Below are positions 21,466 through 32,835 of a stretch of DNA of 64,000 nt, one piece after another. The position numbers were made by a program, and so were the translations under genes. The notes below the pieces were generated by a model. That model had not been told where the DNA came from and did not search any database. It saw only the letters and a list, made by a program, of their open reading frames with translations. This DNA comes from Fusarium oxysporum f. sp. lycopersici 4287 (taxonomy: Eukaryota > Ascomycota > Sordariomycetes > Hypocreales > Nectriaceae): the NCBI RefSeq assembly GCF_000149955.1, contig NC_030991.1:3828629-3892628 (forward strand), written 5' to 3'. Within the stretch, counting starts at the first letter, position 1; each line of letters begins with the position of its first letter.

Positions 21466-23650
21466 CCCCTCACTCGGTCATACCCCTCTACCGGTCAGCA
21501 AAAAAAATAGTCTCCCATATAAAATGCGATTTTTCACTTGCATAGTGTTTGACCAAAAGTGAAGCTATTAGCGTGGGAAAATAGCTGCCGTATTTAAAAT
21601 TGCGTAAGATTTAATATTTTAACATTCCTTCTCCAGTGACGCTTGCGGTATGACCGTACAGAACTAATGTGGATTGTCTCAAAACGCCTCCCTCATCAAC
21701 CTCCCTCCGCCAAGTCTCATCAGATTTTTATCTATACCAGCCTTTCAAAACCACGCTGAAAATGCCTCAATTACCTTATACAGAGGATGATGTTATCGAA
21801 GCCATGCTGGATGTCACAGATAATGGACTCTCGCAACATGAGGCCGCCCAGAAGCATGGCATGCCCCAGACCACTCTTTCTGATCGACTAAGAGGCATAC
21901 CGCCTAAATCTGAAGTCACCCATCCTAGCCGGCTGTTATCCAAGTCTCAAGAGGCCAGGTTGATTACCTGGATACTTCGGCAAGAGGCCCTAGGCTATGC
22001 TCCATCCCACAGTCAAGTTCGCGCCACCGTCGCTGCCCTCCTACGGCAACAAGGCAGGGAACGGCCTATCGGTGTCCATTGGCTAACCAGGTTCGTGAAA
22101 CGCCATCCATCCATAAAGAAGAAGATAGGAAAACGCCAGGAAGCATCGAGGTTCAATTGTTTTACCCCGACCGCCGTCAATTGGTACTTTGACATTCGGG
22201 AGAGAGAATATGGCTGGATCAAACCTGAGAACACGGTTAACGTTGATGAGGGCGGTATAATGGCTGGATTTGGTAAGTATTTGTCGTTATACCCATTGAT
22301 TGAGCTAATCTATTGCGAATCCAGGCTTGGATTCCTTAGTTATCGGCAGCAGCGATCCCAAGATGAAGGCCTTCCTCAAAGGCTCTCAGTCCCGCACTTG
22401 GACTAGCTTTCTCGAAGCCGTGACTGCAACTGGCCGTCTTCTGAAACCGGGGATTATCTTTAAAGGCAAAGAACTTTAACAACAGTGGTTTATCGAAGAG
22501 CTCAAGGAGATAGCCGACTGGTATTATATCACGTCCGACAACGGCTGGACAGACAACCATATCGCAATTGAGTGGCTCAGAGAGGTCTATCTTCCCCAAA
22601 CACAACCGGAAGATGAGTCCGATGCGAGGCTTATCATATTAGATGGCCATAGAAGCCACGTATCCGTGCGTATCTGCCCGTTCCGGGCCTTCTGAATAAA
22701 GAATGTCGCTAACTCAAAATCCAGGATGAGTGGATGGCTACGTGCTTTTTGAACAACGTATATTGTTGTTACCTGCCAGCCCACTGCTCTCATGGCCTAC
22801 AGCCACTTGATAATGGGGTGTTCAATGCCTCCAAGGCTGCCTATCGTAAAGAACTTCAAAAACTGACAAGCCTGACCGATTCTGCCCCGGTGGACAAGGT
22901 CAACTTCATCAAGGCTTATGCCAAAGCCAGGGAAGTAGGCATGACGAAGAAAAACATCCTTTCTGGCTGGAGAGTGACTGGAAACTGGCCGATTTCTCGG
23001 CGGAAAGCGCTTATGCATCCAGAGATTCAGTCAGCCAAGAAGGAAACGACGCCTGCATCGGACGGCCCCAGCGACGGGCAACGCGACTCTGATAACACGC
23101 CAAAGACCAGCCGTCATATCAGGGATCTGGGGAAGAACAAAAGTCCCTCAACGAGAAGACGGTATTCTGTGATATCGAGAGGTTTTGAAGCGCAAGAGTC
23201 AAAGATCGCCTCGCTAAGCTCAAGAGTAGCCAGTCTAGAGGAAGAAGTCGGACGGTTGAGCAGAGGCAAGAAGAGAAAGGCGATACCGAATCCCAACAGG
23301 AAGTTCATGACACTAGCCGAGGCTCTAGTGGTTGGTAATACTATTTCTGAGCCAGACCAAGCAGCTGAAGAGATAGAGGCTGTTGAGGATGTAATTGAGG
23401 TGGGAGGAGTGGAAGAGGATGAGGGCTCAAATTCAGAGGCGGAAGAGTTACTAGTTGTACGGACTCGCGCAGGCCGCGCAGTTAAAAGACTAAGGGAATA
23501 TTAAAATACAGTCAATTCTAATCTTGATCCGAAACGTGAACTTGGTTTTGCTATTTTTGCCAAGTTTTTGCCGTTATGTTGAAAAATCGCATTTTATATG
23601 GGAGACTATTTTTTTTGCTGACCGGTAGAGGGGTATGACCGAGTGAGGGG
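21466..23650 (+). mobile_element. pogo/Fot-type DNA transposon, copy 2
   Basis: Terminal inverted repeats of about 75 bp (left CCCCTCACTCGGTCATACC...) are flanked by TA at 21464-21465 and 23651-23652. Length is 2185 bp. CGGTCA occurs twice in each end, spaced 17 bp. The termini differ from copy 1 although the transposases are clearly related, so the two represent separate families. The transposase carries a nonsense codon, so the element is probably immobile unless helped in trans. Confidence 0.93.
21762..23504 (+). pseudogene. pogo/Fot-type transposase with nonsense codon
   Basis: Exons 21762-22272, 22325-22665 and 22725-23504 (544 codons in phase) match copy 1 throughout: psq HTH from MPQLPYTEDD, CENP-B-like HTH, NVDEGGIM, LDGH-SH and QPLDNGVF. 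A TAA at 22477-22479 stands where copy 1 has a sense codon. The second catalytic block reads DGHRSHVS instead of DGHGSHAT. Both introns are GT-AG (52 and 59 bp). Confidence 0.88.
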
Positions 23651-23660
23651 TACTGCATGG

Positions 23661-23753
23661 TAGATGAAAGTCCTATGATCTAAGTTTAGGGCTTCAAACT
23701 TTAATCCTGAACCTTAATCCTGAAGTTGAGGGTGAACCCTCCAATATTCAACA
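23661..23753 (-). repeat. partial solo LTR (206-bp family)
   Basis: 93 bp, related to the complete copies at 39908-40113 and 50233-50438. Only the TG end (TGTTGAATATTGGAGGGTTC on the minus strand) is kept. The other end is lost next to the right terminus of pogo copy 2. Confidence 0.8.
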
Positions 23754-25126
23754 CTTTCTTTGTTTATTTCGCGGCTGAGGATTTGCACAGAAATCTTGCG
23801 ATCTAGCCCATCTATCCATTTGTCCATCAAATGCAATAGGACGTTTGCAGATTGGATATTGACAGTGCTGCTGATTGTGGGCTATGATAAGGGAATGTAT
23901 GACTTTGAGGTCCTCGCCGGCAGCGCAATAGCGTGCTTCTATGTCACCTTGGTCTGCATCCAGGTTGTGAACTGAAGCATCCTTCAAATGGGGATGAGTC
24001 TCTTGAACGATCTTTTGGCTATGTGTCGTTGCCTCTCCGCCATCGATGAACTTACTGTGGAGATCCTGCAAAAGTTCTTTGTAGAGAGAGTGTTGTGAAA
24101 TAATTTCGTCAGAAGGTTGGCTCCCAGCTTGGGACTGTTTTCACTCCTGTTTAGCGGCACGACAGCACCTAGATATATTGCTTGCCGACCAAGGCTTCCC
24201 GCACTCTTCACATTTTTTGGTTATTCTTGGTTTACGCCCCTTCGCGAAGCTCCCATGGCAGTGTCGCACGTGGTCCAGTACGCTCTTGAGTTCTTTTCCT
24301 TTATCTCCTTTGCCCTTGCATCCGTCGAGTTTGCACCATCCAAGTTATTTCTCAAAAGCTTGTTTCACGTCATCCTCGTTATTGAGTGTGATAGGCGGAT
24401 GTTTGCTACTGTTACTTGAGCAGCTCTCGTTTGGGAGCGTGGTCGAAGTCATATAGATCAGATGGTTCGACGAGTTGGTTCAACGAGCAAGTTCAATAAG
24501 TCGGTTCAATGAGCTGGTTATTTCTCACATTCCTTAGACCCTACAACTTCCTTTGACTATGGACTACTCGCTTCGTGGGCCTGCCATACCAGCTGCAGAC
24601 CGGTGAGCGGTTCATACCCGTCTGCCCTGACAATGCTGTCGTTCCGATTCTAAGCAGTTGCCATCCCGACCAGCCATGGATGCATTCCGTTCTCTCGTGC
24701 CCTGCAACCTGCATTGCGTGCCATCTCATCATAATGGTGAAGGATATCATCTATAAGGATATTTTCAGTGACACCTTCCTTCAGGCACTACTCTACAGGG
24801 AATATAAAAGGATTTTCCTCATCTTTATTGATGAGCGTTAAGAGGCATCCTGCTCTTTCTAATGCTTTCTTGAAGATATTGGCCCATTTTCTCTGGTGGT
24901 CTGTAGACTTCTCGAGGAAATCCTCAACTGATGTTTGTCCATGCTGCCTTTACTACGTGCAGATTCTTTGAAATGCCTTTCTCGGTTGGTGGATGTCATT
25001 TGTTCGTTGCAAAAGGGCACCTAAACGTAGCATTTCTGATTCTAGTGCCCATGGCCTTGGCTTCTTGACGGGTCGATTATCGATGGCATCCTCGCTATCA
25101 GCGATGAGATGCTTTGTGGCAGCCAT
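23754..25126 (-). pseudogene. zinc-finger-like protein, decayed
   Basis: Reads from MAATKHLIADSEDAID (ATG at 25126-25124) through several frames: TDHQRKWANIFKKALERAG, LIDDILHHYDEMARNAG, DGYEPLTGLQLVWQ, then LDHVRHCHGSFAKGRKP with KKCEECGKPWSASN, then HCQYPICKRPIAFDG, to the inserted LTR at 23753. Spaced Cys/His pairs suggest zinc binding. There are at least four stops or shifts. The original was perhaps 450-500 residues and is of unknown function. Confidence 0.6.
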
Positions 25127-25308
25127 TGTGAAAGATTCTATATATTGTTGGGCTGAGGGAAAGGCTGTCTGAATGGCTGTCGAGGGTATCACAGAATGGC
25201 CGGGAACAAATTGCGACGTAAAAATGGGTGGGACGTTTTACAGTGAGTGTCAAGTAATAATGACATGTGGCTGGCTGGTCCAAGTAACGAACAATTTGCA
25301 AAGAAGTG

Positions 25309-25356
25309 GACGAGAGGACTGACGAGAGGACTGTCGTGAGGACTGTCGTGAGGACT
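25309..25356. repeat. 12-bp tandem repeat, 4 copies
   Basis: Units GACGAGAGGACT (twice) and GTCGTGAGGACT (twice). On the minus strand they read as repeated SRQS in frame. Confidence 0.75.
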
Positions 25357-25424
25357 GGCAAATGACCCTGGACTTCCTGTTCGCCTTCTTGGTAGCTATC
25401 CCAGCAGTCTCCCAGCCTGTAGAC

Positions 25425-25590
25425 CGGTGAGGCTTCAACAACCCAGACATGGAGACGCTATCCTCACCCCTACTGGGCAGCCCCTGACTGTTCACGAACA
25501 TGAGGCTACAGGATCACCAACATGTTCCTATTCCAGCCAGCCATGGCTGCATTCTGTTCTATCGTGCCCTGCAACTACTTCCCTTCCTCC
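25425..25590. repeat. diverged duplicate of 24585-24720
   Basis: Shared blocks include AGACCGGTGAG and CAGCCATGG-TGCATTC-GTTCT-TCGTGCCCTGCAAC in the same order. This is a local segmental duplication within the zinc-finger pseudogene region. Confidence 0.55.
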
Positions 25591-25963
25591 AACCGGCATT
25601 GCGTACCTTGCATTCGCAGGGGTCTAGAGAGACGCCCAAAAGGTCACGCACGCTCCTGTATCCGTCCTTTACTTCGAACGAGACTCATGGTCTTTAAAAC
25701 TTTTCTCATCTCTGTTTGACCTGTTCCTCCTTGGTGTTGCTACAAATACACCACACACAAAATCATCGGGAGTTCCTGGCCAGCGAATTTATCAACTTCG
25801 TATTCTTGAAGTTCGATGTGGGGGGGCGCGCTAGTACCAGGTTTGCATTAGGCCGATCGGAAATACGTTCTAAGATTAGCGGCTGAGGATACAGGGCTGG
25901 GGAAGGCGGAACAGGGATCTGTCGCTGATCTCCATAACCAACAACGAACATCCTTGCTTTTTT

Positions 25964-26090
25964 CCCTCGCTTAAGTGACACCTGTTTTTCTGCCCTCGCC
26001 TACCGACACCTGTTTTCTGTCCTCGCCTACCGACACCGGTTTTCTCCCCTCGCCCAACCGACACCGGTTTTTCTCCCTCACTAATGCGAC
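25964..26090. repeat. minisatellite, 27-29-bp unit, about 4.5 copies
   Basis: Units begin CCCTCGCCTACCGACACC and end TTTTCT; starts fall near 25964, 25993, 26020, 26047 and 26075. The sequence drifts from one unit to the next. Confidence 0.75.
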
Positions 26091-26377
26091 GGCACATGTC
26101 ATCAGGCTTAGGGTATGATATCTCCCAAAGCAGCACGGGATTTCTTGCGAATGCGGGTCGGCACGAGCCATCGTGCGTTGAAAAGCGATCATTTGAGTGG
26201 CATGCATTCGCGTACTTTGTGACATATTGTGTGACCCTAACCTAGCTTGTTTGCAGAAGGCAATTGTCTCGCTTGTTAAACTGGCGGCGCAAATTCCCTC
26301 ATACCCTGTAGTTCCGGCTAATCATCGAATATGACGTCACGATAAGCCATGACCCCGGGAGTCATGAAAAGATTACC

Positions 26378-27250
26378 CTACACTGCCCCTATTCTTTCTT
26401 TGAACATAACAATTTTCCTCGCATCCGCTGTTAGTGCTTCGCCAGGGCAGAAAATTTTGGGCGCCAAAATGGCAGTAAGTGTAGTGGCGGTATTAATGAG
26501 ACTCTGACAGTTACCAGGAGGAACTTCATGACACGCGAAGAGAACCATGGTGCTCAGGTCCACCAACTGGCTCTGGTGTCCAGGCTTACTATATCATAAC
26601 TCAGCACCATCACCATGTATATCCTGTTATGAGCGAAGACTCGAATGATGATGAATTTTCCCGAGGAGTCGTAGTCATAGGCATAAGGAAGTATGGCAAA
26701 GTACCTGGAGCCCCAGCAATGGCATCCCGCCAATGAGGCACCTTCACGGGTTTTTCGATGCACAACTCTGCTCCGTCCATCCTCATGCACTCCGCATCCG
26801 GGTCTTTGTTCCATATGATGCCTCGAGGAAATTAAAAGGCAATAGAGCTTCAGTACACACAGCCCTCGATTGAAAGGCCCTACGCCATCACTACGACATG
26901 TCATGCATCGAAAATATGACCGCTGATCGACCCATCCTGGATGCGATTTCGCCTTCCATAAGTAGGATGACCTCAGGTACGGCAACACCAGTTATTGCAA
27001 AGACTGATTTACCTGCAACACCGACCTCGGGTGAGTCAAGCAACAGGATGGTGGGTGGCCCATCTGAGAGACGGCGATGGAACCATCCCGACCAAAGCCG
27101 TCAAAGGAGACATTTCGATAAGGTAACCCCCTACATGAATCGGCGATGGCAGAGGGGCTGGATGAAAGAGGGAGTTGCTGACCAGAAACTGGAAGAGATT
27201 CAGGGAAATGGCTCACTCAATGCAGGACTGGGAGTCACGTTTGGTCAATA
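26378..27250. other. coding-like remnants, family not recognised
   Basis: On the minus strand a segment reads WNKDPDAECMRMDG then PVKVPHWRDAIAGAPG, and another NCQSLINTATTLTAILAPKI. They are in different frames with stops between. I see nothing I can assign. Confidence 0.35.
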
Positions 27251-27289
27251 GCAGGGTAGTAATGATCCCGAAGCAAAATGTCGATGTAA

Positions 27290-27990
27290 GATGAAGCTAG
27301 TTGCCGGGTTACATGTCGGTAGAGACCTCGCTTGGTTGCGGTTGATATGATGTTGGCTTGGCGGGATGGAGAGGACTTTGTCGACAACTGGTACCCTATC
27401 TTGGTCTGGCATCAGCGAGGCTCACGTCTTGAACTCTAGCTTCGGCAACTGAGCTATCATCTCAATCAGCTAGGTATAGAAGTGTTTTCGTCGCATCGAC
27501 GTATCGTTCGCTAACGTTTGTAGATCGAGGGGCTGGCCAATAATGACGTCGAGAATGCGATAAGCCTGTGTCGTGGGCTATCGCGAAGTAGGCTCTCATC
27601 CCGTCCGTATACGTGGAAGAGGAACTGTTGTCTTGCTTTCGAGTCCCGGTCATCCCACCTACGTCGGACATCGTACGAGAGCGGTTTGCCATGACTGTTA
27701 CCGCATAGTGATAGTGTCACGCTGGAGCTTGGACCAGACGTCATGTAGTACGGGTTCGATCAGGATCCTCACGATCCAGTTCGCGCGTTTCTTCAGGAAC
27801 TCGATGAAGGAACAGATGTTGAAGCTACCGTGGTTGGCGTCGAGGGTGCGGCAGGGCCTTTTGTTTTCATGTCCAGATGCTAGCGTGCGAATAGCATCTT
27901 GGTCGATGGACTCGACGATCGATGAATGTCTGCCTCTTGCTGTTGATTTGGTATTGGATGAGGGGGTATTGATCGCGCGCGTAATCTTGG
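27290..27990 (-). pseudogene. APH-like phosphotransferase (kinase-fold) protein, decayed
   Basis: Minus-strand pieces (SIDQDAIRTLASGH, LDANHGSFNICSFIEF, WIVRILIEPVLHDVW, DTITMR, VPLPRIR, DESLLRDSP, LDLQTLANDTSMRRKHFYT) follow the N-lobe of fungal aminoglycoside-phosphotransferase-like proteins. They lie in at least three frames. The catalytic HGD loop is not found. Confidence 0.68.
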
Positions 27991-27999
27991 TAACCACGC

Positions 28000-29948
28000 T
28001 TCTCAGTCAACATCGGCCATTGACCGATCCCGTATGACCAATAGTCCATCACTGGGTGCTTCACCCAATGATTCTGATGAAGCTCCCTTGATAATGAAGG
28101 GTATGCGAGGTCCTGGTCTCAAACCGATTCATGAGGTGCCAAGGTCTAACACTCAGCCTATCATAACTGGCCCCAATCACCTTAACTCGAGATGTATGTA
28201 TTGGTGCCTCATACGAAAGTGCTCCCTTATACGGCGTGAAATTGATTGGAGCTTTTTCAGTGATGTGAAGCACTCTCTCGAGTGATGGTGATTGCTATAG
28301 AGTATTCGGCAGCCATTATCTGCATCTTAAGCAAAAGTTGTAGATTGACTCAATGATCAGAAGGGGGACAGGAAGAGCACCACCAAACATGTAGAGAATG
28401 GGCGAAAATCCTAATAGAGGAAGTTTGCCGAAGACAAGGTAGCGCTTGTGATACTGGCTACCATTCGCCTCGGGTTGTTATGCATATTAACACCGCCAAC
28501 TTGCCGTCTCTTACGCGGTCATTGACCGTTTTCCATGCCTAAACCCTACAGCCCAGTCAAATTGCACCTTCCATTTGGCGGCCTGAAAGATCCACGAGGC
28601 CTGGACCCAGATTCACGATGCTTCTGAACAACTCCAAGCGGATATGATTATCCCGTACCTGTTCCATGTTGCATATGGTCGACATGCTACGCCTGGCCTC
28701 TAGCGCTCGATAAACTCAGACACATTATTAATGATCATTAGGAAAAGGCGAATCGGAAACTAACAAGGTATCCGGCCCTGGACCGAAATCCCGCCGCAGG
28801 GTCTTGCGTGGCGGCGGGACCTAAATTTTTGTTTGTTTGTTTGTTTGTATATTTTTCGTCTGGGTGGCTGTAACGAAGCCAGATCTCCTACTGGAGCAAA
28901 AGACGTGCTGAGCTAGCTAGGTACAGGGAAACCCCGCTTCCTTCACCATCCAGCATACCAATGGCACAAAAGGTGCTGTATTTCTCAAGCCCGTCACCCG
29001 TCAGCGGGTTCGGGGGCAATCTACTGTCGAGCTTTTTCCACCGACCAGAATTCTCTCACGCATCACTACATCTGCTGACGCAGTCCACAATCTCCAGTAA
29101 CCAAGTTGTAGCTCGTAGTCGACTGTCGTGGCGGCAGGGAAAAACCTTGGGAAGGAATCAGAGGCCGGCGGTGCGGCTTGCCTTCAAAGGGGAAAAACCC
29201 ATCGCAATCGGCGTCGTTGATCGGGAGGATGTCGCTACCGATGCCACGGGCACCGTCCTCCGATATCTAAGGCGTTCTGGTTCTGAGGTGCCGCCATTAG
29301 ATCCGACAAAGGTGTTGTCAGAGAAGGTGAACTCTCCAAAATTCCTTCTCTGAAAACTGCTGTTAGGGAGCCGATGGCGTCCCCGCAGTATTGTGTGGCC
29401 GAGTAGCCCGTAGAAAATCCCGCTCCTAACAGTGCACTAACAGTGCGTGCCAAGAAAGAATTTTTACAGGGGAGAGTTGCGGCGGGACCTAAATGAAGAC
29501 TGGCAGGGCTAGTCAAGGGTAGGCAAAACTCCTAATCCTCGGCCGATTCTCACCCCACCTCAGCCAGACCCGGTTTGATCTCGTCGGGGATCACCGCTGT
29601 TTGATGGAATCATGTTTATCCCCTAATTGAAGTGCCACATTTCTTCGTTGAGGCTAAAGCTGCTGGGATCTTAGGTACGTTTTCATTTGGCAAGCTAGGG
29701 CGGCTACGTGTCGGTTGTTGCGGATGCCGCCATTTGGCGCGGGATGTTTTGGGTTAGCAGATCTAGTCTCACGACCGTTACTCCATTTGCGACCTTACTC
29801 CTGTATAGGAAAGATCCCGGATTGTGGCCTGGAAGATTGAATCTTCTGGCCAAACACTTCTAGCGTCGAAACACACAATATTGCCCGAACCTACTCTTAC
29901 ACCGCAGCGGCTTCTCTTTACATCCATCATTATCCTGCACACAAAGCT
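28000..29948. other. no recognisable gene; small repeats
   Basis: Short frames only. A roughly 30-bp block (CAGGG...GCGGCGGGACCTAAAT) occurs at about 28797 and again at about 29468 in the same orientation. A GTTT microsatellite lies at 28831. The last 300 bp should hold the promoter of the membrane-protein gene at 29949. Confidence 0.45.
28831..28848. repeat. (GTTT)n microsatellite
   Basis: About 4.5 units of GTTT. Confidence 0.85.
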
Positions 29949-30907
29949 ATGAAGGCATTTCCTAAGATCGGTGACGTTCCAGTGTGGTCAGAACCGCCTG
30001 ACGGTTATCTCGTCAACTTTACCAATCCACAGAAAGACACGGCGCTTCTGTACGCAAGTTCCGGTGTCTCGATTTCCTGTCTTGTTTCTTTCCTCTTAAT
30101 GGGAATACATTTCTATGTGGCATCTTTCGTCACAAAGAATCTATCCTCCCGACATTGTAAGTCAAGTCTAGTATATGGGTATTTATTATTAAGGATATCT
30201 GTACTGATTCTGATAAAGTTTTGACACTTGCTGGATGCGTGCTCGCGACGGCTTCACAAAGCATCATTTTCGTTTGCCAAATGCGGGGCGTCGTGGGCGT
30301 ACATGTTTGGGAAATGCCTCTAGATCATACGCGCTGGGAATCAGCTGTATGTATGTCATTAGATCAGAATGTATGCTTATGCTAATGTATTGACCAAAGC
30401 TTCTTCTTGCTGCCAACTTACTGGCCATTCCTGCCACAGCACTCGCGAAGTCAGGGCTCTATGTTTTCTACCGCGAATTCATCGGACCAACACAATCCGC
30501 TTACTTCATTCTTATTCCAGCTGTTTTAAGTATCGCTTCTTTCGTCGTTGTGTGGATGTTTCAACTACTTGCTTGTAGTCCAGTCGAGGCGGCATGGGAC
30601 TTGAGATTCTACACTGAGACAAGCTGCCACAGCCGCTACTATTGCGGTACGGTCCAAGCGAGTGTTGAAATTCTCACGGACCTTTACCTCACCTGTTTTC
30701 TTTTATTTAAAGCTTTCCCGCTGCAAATGCACATACGTGGGAAAGTAAGAGTAGTTTCATATTTCCTCAGTAGTTTACTCACACTGGTGCCGACCGCATT
30801 GCGGTTGCATATCTCCGTGAGCGGACATGGGAACCAAAACCCTGACCCGACATGGGACCTTTTTCGGATGGCGACCTACTGGTTATATAATGCTAATTGT
30901 ATTATTA

Positions 30908-32835
30908 AGTCAAGCACCCATGTAACCGACCCCCCCTGGTAACCGACCCCCACCTCAGACACGTCTTCAGACGCGTCCACACCAGTATTTAAATCCACGA
31001 TAAATCGAGTTCTTCTTCAATTCAATTTTTTCTTTCTTCATCCTCTTCTTTTACTTCTACAATGCCGGTATACTCTGCGGACGACCTAGAAAATGCCATT
31101 GCAGACGTCAAGAATGGGGTCTCTTTGAAGACCGCCGCGAAAAAAAACGGTCTACCACCCAGCACCCTACGAGGTCGCCTCACTGGTGCGCAAAGTCGTC
31201 AGGTCGCTCGCCAAGAACAACTACGCCTTACTACCGATCAAGAAGATGAACTTGAGCGCTGGATCCTGCGACAGGAAAAGCTCGGCCACGCTCCAACTCA
31301 CGCGCAAGTGCGAACTATCGTCCGCAGCGTTCTCGCGCGTCACGGGGATCACGCGCCATTAGGAAGGAAGTGGACTACGCGATTCGTGGAGCGCCACCCT
31401 GCCTTGAAGACAAATTTGGGTCGCCGTACAGACTGGGAGCGTGTAAATGCTGCGACCCCGGCGAATATCAAGCGCTTGTTCGACGTGTATGAGACCGTGG
31501 ATTGGATCCCCCCCGAACGACGGTATAACGCCGACGAGGGCGGCATTATGGAAGGCCAGGGCGTTAACGGCCTCGTGATCGGCTCGTCACAGGAGAGCCC
31601 TAACGCGGTACCAGTCAAAACAGCGACCGTACGTACGTGGACTTCCATTATTGAGTGTATATCAGCGGTCGGGGTTGTCCTCCATCCGCTCGTTATATTC
31701 AAAGCGAAAAGCATTCAAGAGCAATGGTTCCGACGCGAATTTTTAGAGAAGCACCTTGGTTGGCAAGTTACCTTCTCAAAAAATGGCTGGACGAGCAACT
31801 CTATTGCGTTAGAGTGGCTTGAGAAGGTATTCCTTCCCCAAACGGCTCCTGCAGATCCAGCTGATGCCCGTTTATTAATCGTTGACGGCCACGGCTCGCA
31901 TGCAACCGAGGAATTCATGGCCAAGTGTTACCTGAACAATGTTTATCTTCTCTTTTTACCGGCACATTGTTCTCATGTACTCCAGCCTTTAGATCTCGAT
32001 TGCTTTTCTAGTCTGAAGGCGGCGTACCGTACTTTGGTTGGCGAGCATACCGCTCTGACGGATTCTACCCGGGTTGGGAAGCAAAGGTTTCTCGATTTTT
32101 ATGCGAGAGCCCGCGAAATCGGTTTCCGGAAGGAAAACATTCGATCTGGATGGCGGGCAGCTGGCTTATGGCCTGTGAATATTAACAAACCGCTCGCTTC
32201 GCGTTGGGTGATGGTGCTCACGAAGTCGGCACTACCTCCCTCAGAAACTCACGATATCGTAACGCCAAAGCGTGGCGGCGACGTTGTAAAGCTTTTCTCT
32301 GCCAAAAGGAGCTCTCCTTCTTCACGGCTCTCAATTCGAAAAGCGGCTGCGGCGTTAGACAAGGTTGCAATCGAGCTCGCGATGAAAGACCGCGAAATTG
32401 AGCGGTTACGCGCCCAGCTTGAAGCGGCGCAACCGAAGAAAAAACGGAAAGTCAGGCAGGACCCGAACGAATGCTTTATAAGCCTCGCACAGATACTTGC
32501 AGAGGCCAATCGCGAGCCTGATCAACGTGTTATTCAGTCACAGAAAGGCGATCTTAATTGTATTGTGGTGGATGGGAAAAGTAGCTCTGAGTCGGAGGAA
32601 GATCCAGCCCCTGTGCGCCGATCAACCCGCGTCAGGCGGCCTACAAAAAGGTATATTAGACAGGATTTGAGTAGCGAAGAGAGCGATTGAGAGACTTTTA
32701 AATACCATTTTCTCTGCATTTTTAGCTATTTATTTGACAAAGTTGTGTTAAAATATTGTAAATAGATCGATGGATTTTCTGAGTCTTGCAGATGGGTCGG
32801 TTACCAGGGGGGGTCGGTTACATGGGTGCTTGACT
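30908..32835 (+). mobile_element. Fot1-like pogo transposon, full length
   Basis: 1928 bp, ends AGTCAAGCACCCATGTAACC and its complement with inverted repeats of about 43 bp, and TA duplication at 30906-30907 and 32836-32837. GTAACCGACCCCC occurs twice in each end, 17 bp apart. Length and transposase size agree with what I recall for Fot1 of Fusarium oxysporum (1928 bp, 542 residues). I could not check identity. Confidence 0.95.
31062..32690 (+). CDS. Fot1-like transposase
   Basis: One uninterrupted frame of 542 residues without introns. It has a psq-type HTH (residues about 5-50: SADDLENAIADVKNG, TAAKKNGLPPSTLRGRL) and a CENP-B-type HTH (about 60-125). The DDE core has the acidic residues in YNADEGGIM, LIVDGHGSHAT and VLQPLDLDCF, and there is a lysine-rich coiled segment near residue 440. 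The start is supported by similarity to the two other pogo transposases in the window and an A at -3. It should act in the nucleus on the element's own termini. All catalytic residues are present, so activity is plausible. Confidence 0.94.
   Translation: MPVYSADDLENAIADVKNGVSLKTAAKKNGLPPSTLRGRLTGAQSRQVARQEQLRLTTDQEDELERWILRQEKLGHAPTHAQVRTIVRSVLARHGDHAPLGRKWTTRFVERHPALKTNLGRRTDWERVNAATPANIKRLFDVYETVDWIPPERRYNADEGGIMEGQGVNGLVIGSSQESPNAVPVKTATVRTWTSIIECISAVGVVLHPLVIFKAKSIQEQWFRREFLEKHLGWQVTFSKNGWTSNSIALEWLEKVFLPQTAPADPADARLLIVDGHGSHATEEFMAKCYLNNVYLLFLPAHCSHVLQPLDLDCFSSLKAAYRTLVGEHTALTDSTRVGKQRFLDFYARAREIGFRKENIRSGWRAAGLWPVNINKPLASRWVMVLTKSALPPSETHDIVTPKRGGDVVKLFSAKRSSPSSRLSIRKAAAALDKVAIELAMKDREIERLRAQLEAAQPKKKRKVRQDPNECFISLAQILAEANREPDQRVIQSQKGDLNCIVVDGKSSSESEEDPAPVRRSTRVRRPTKRYIRQDLSSEESD

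Noticed and set aside
25964..26090. Possible CRISPR-like array
   Set aside because: Units adjoin without unique spacers and drift gradually, and the sequence is clearly eukaryotic; it is a minisatellite.
27573..28037. Plus-strand 154-codon frame
   Set aside because: Shadow of the APH-like pseudogene on the opposite strand; no domain of its own.
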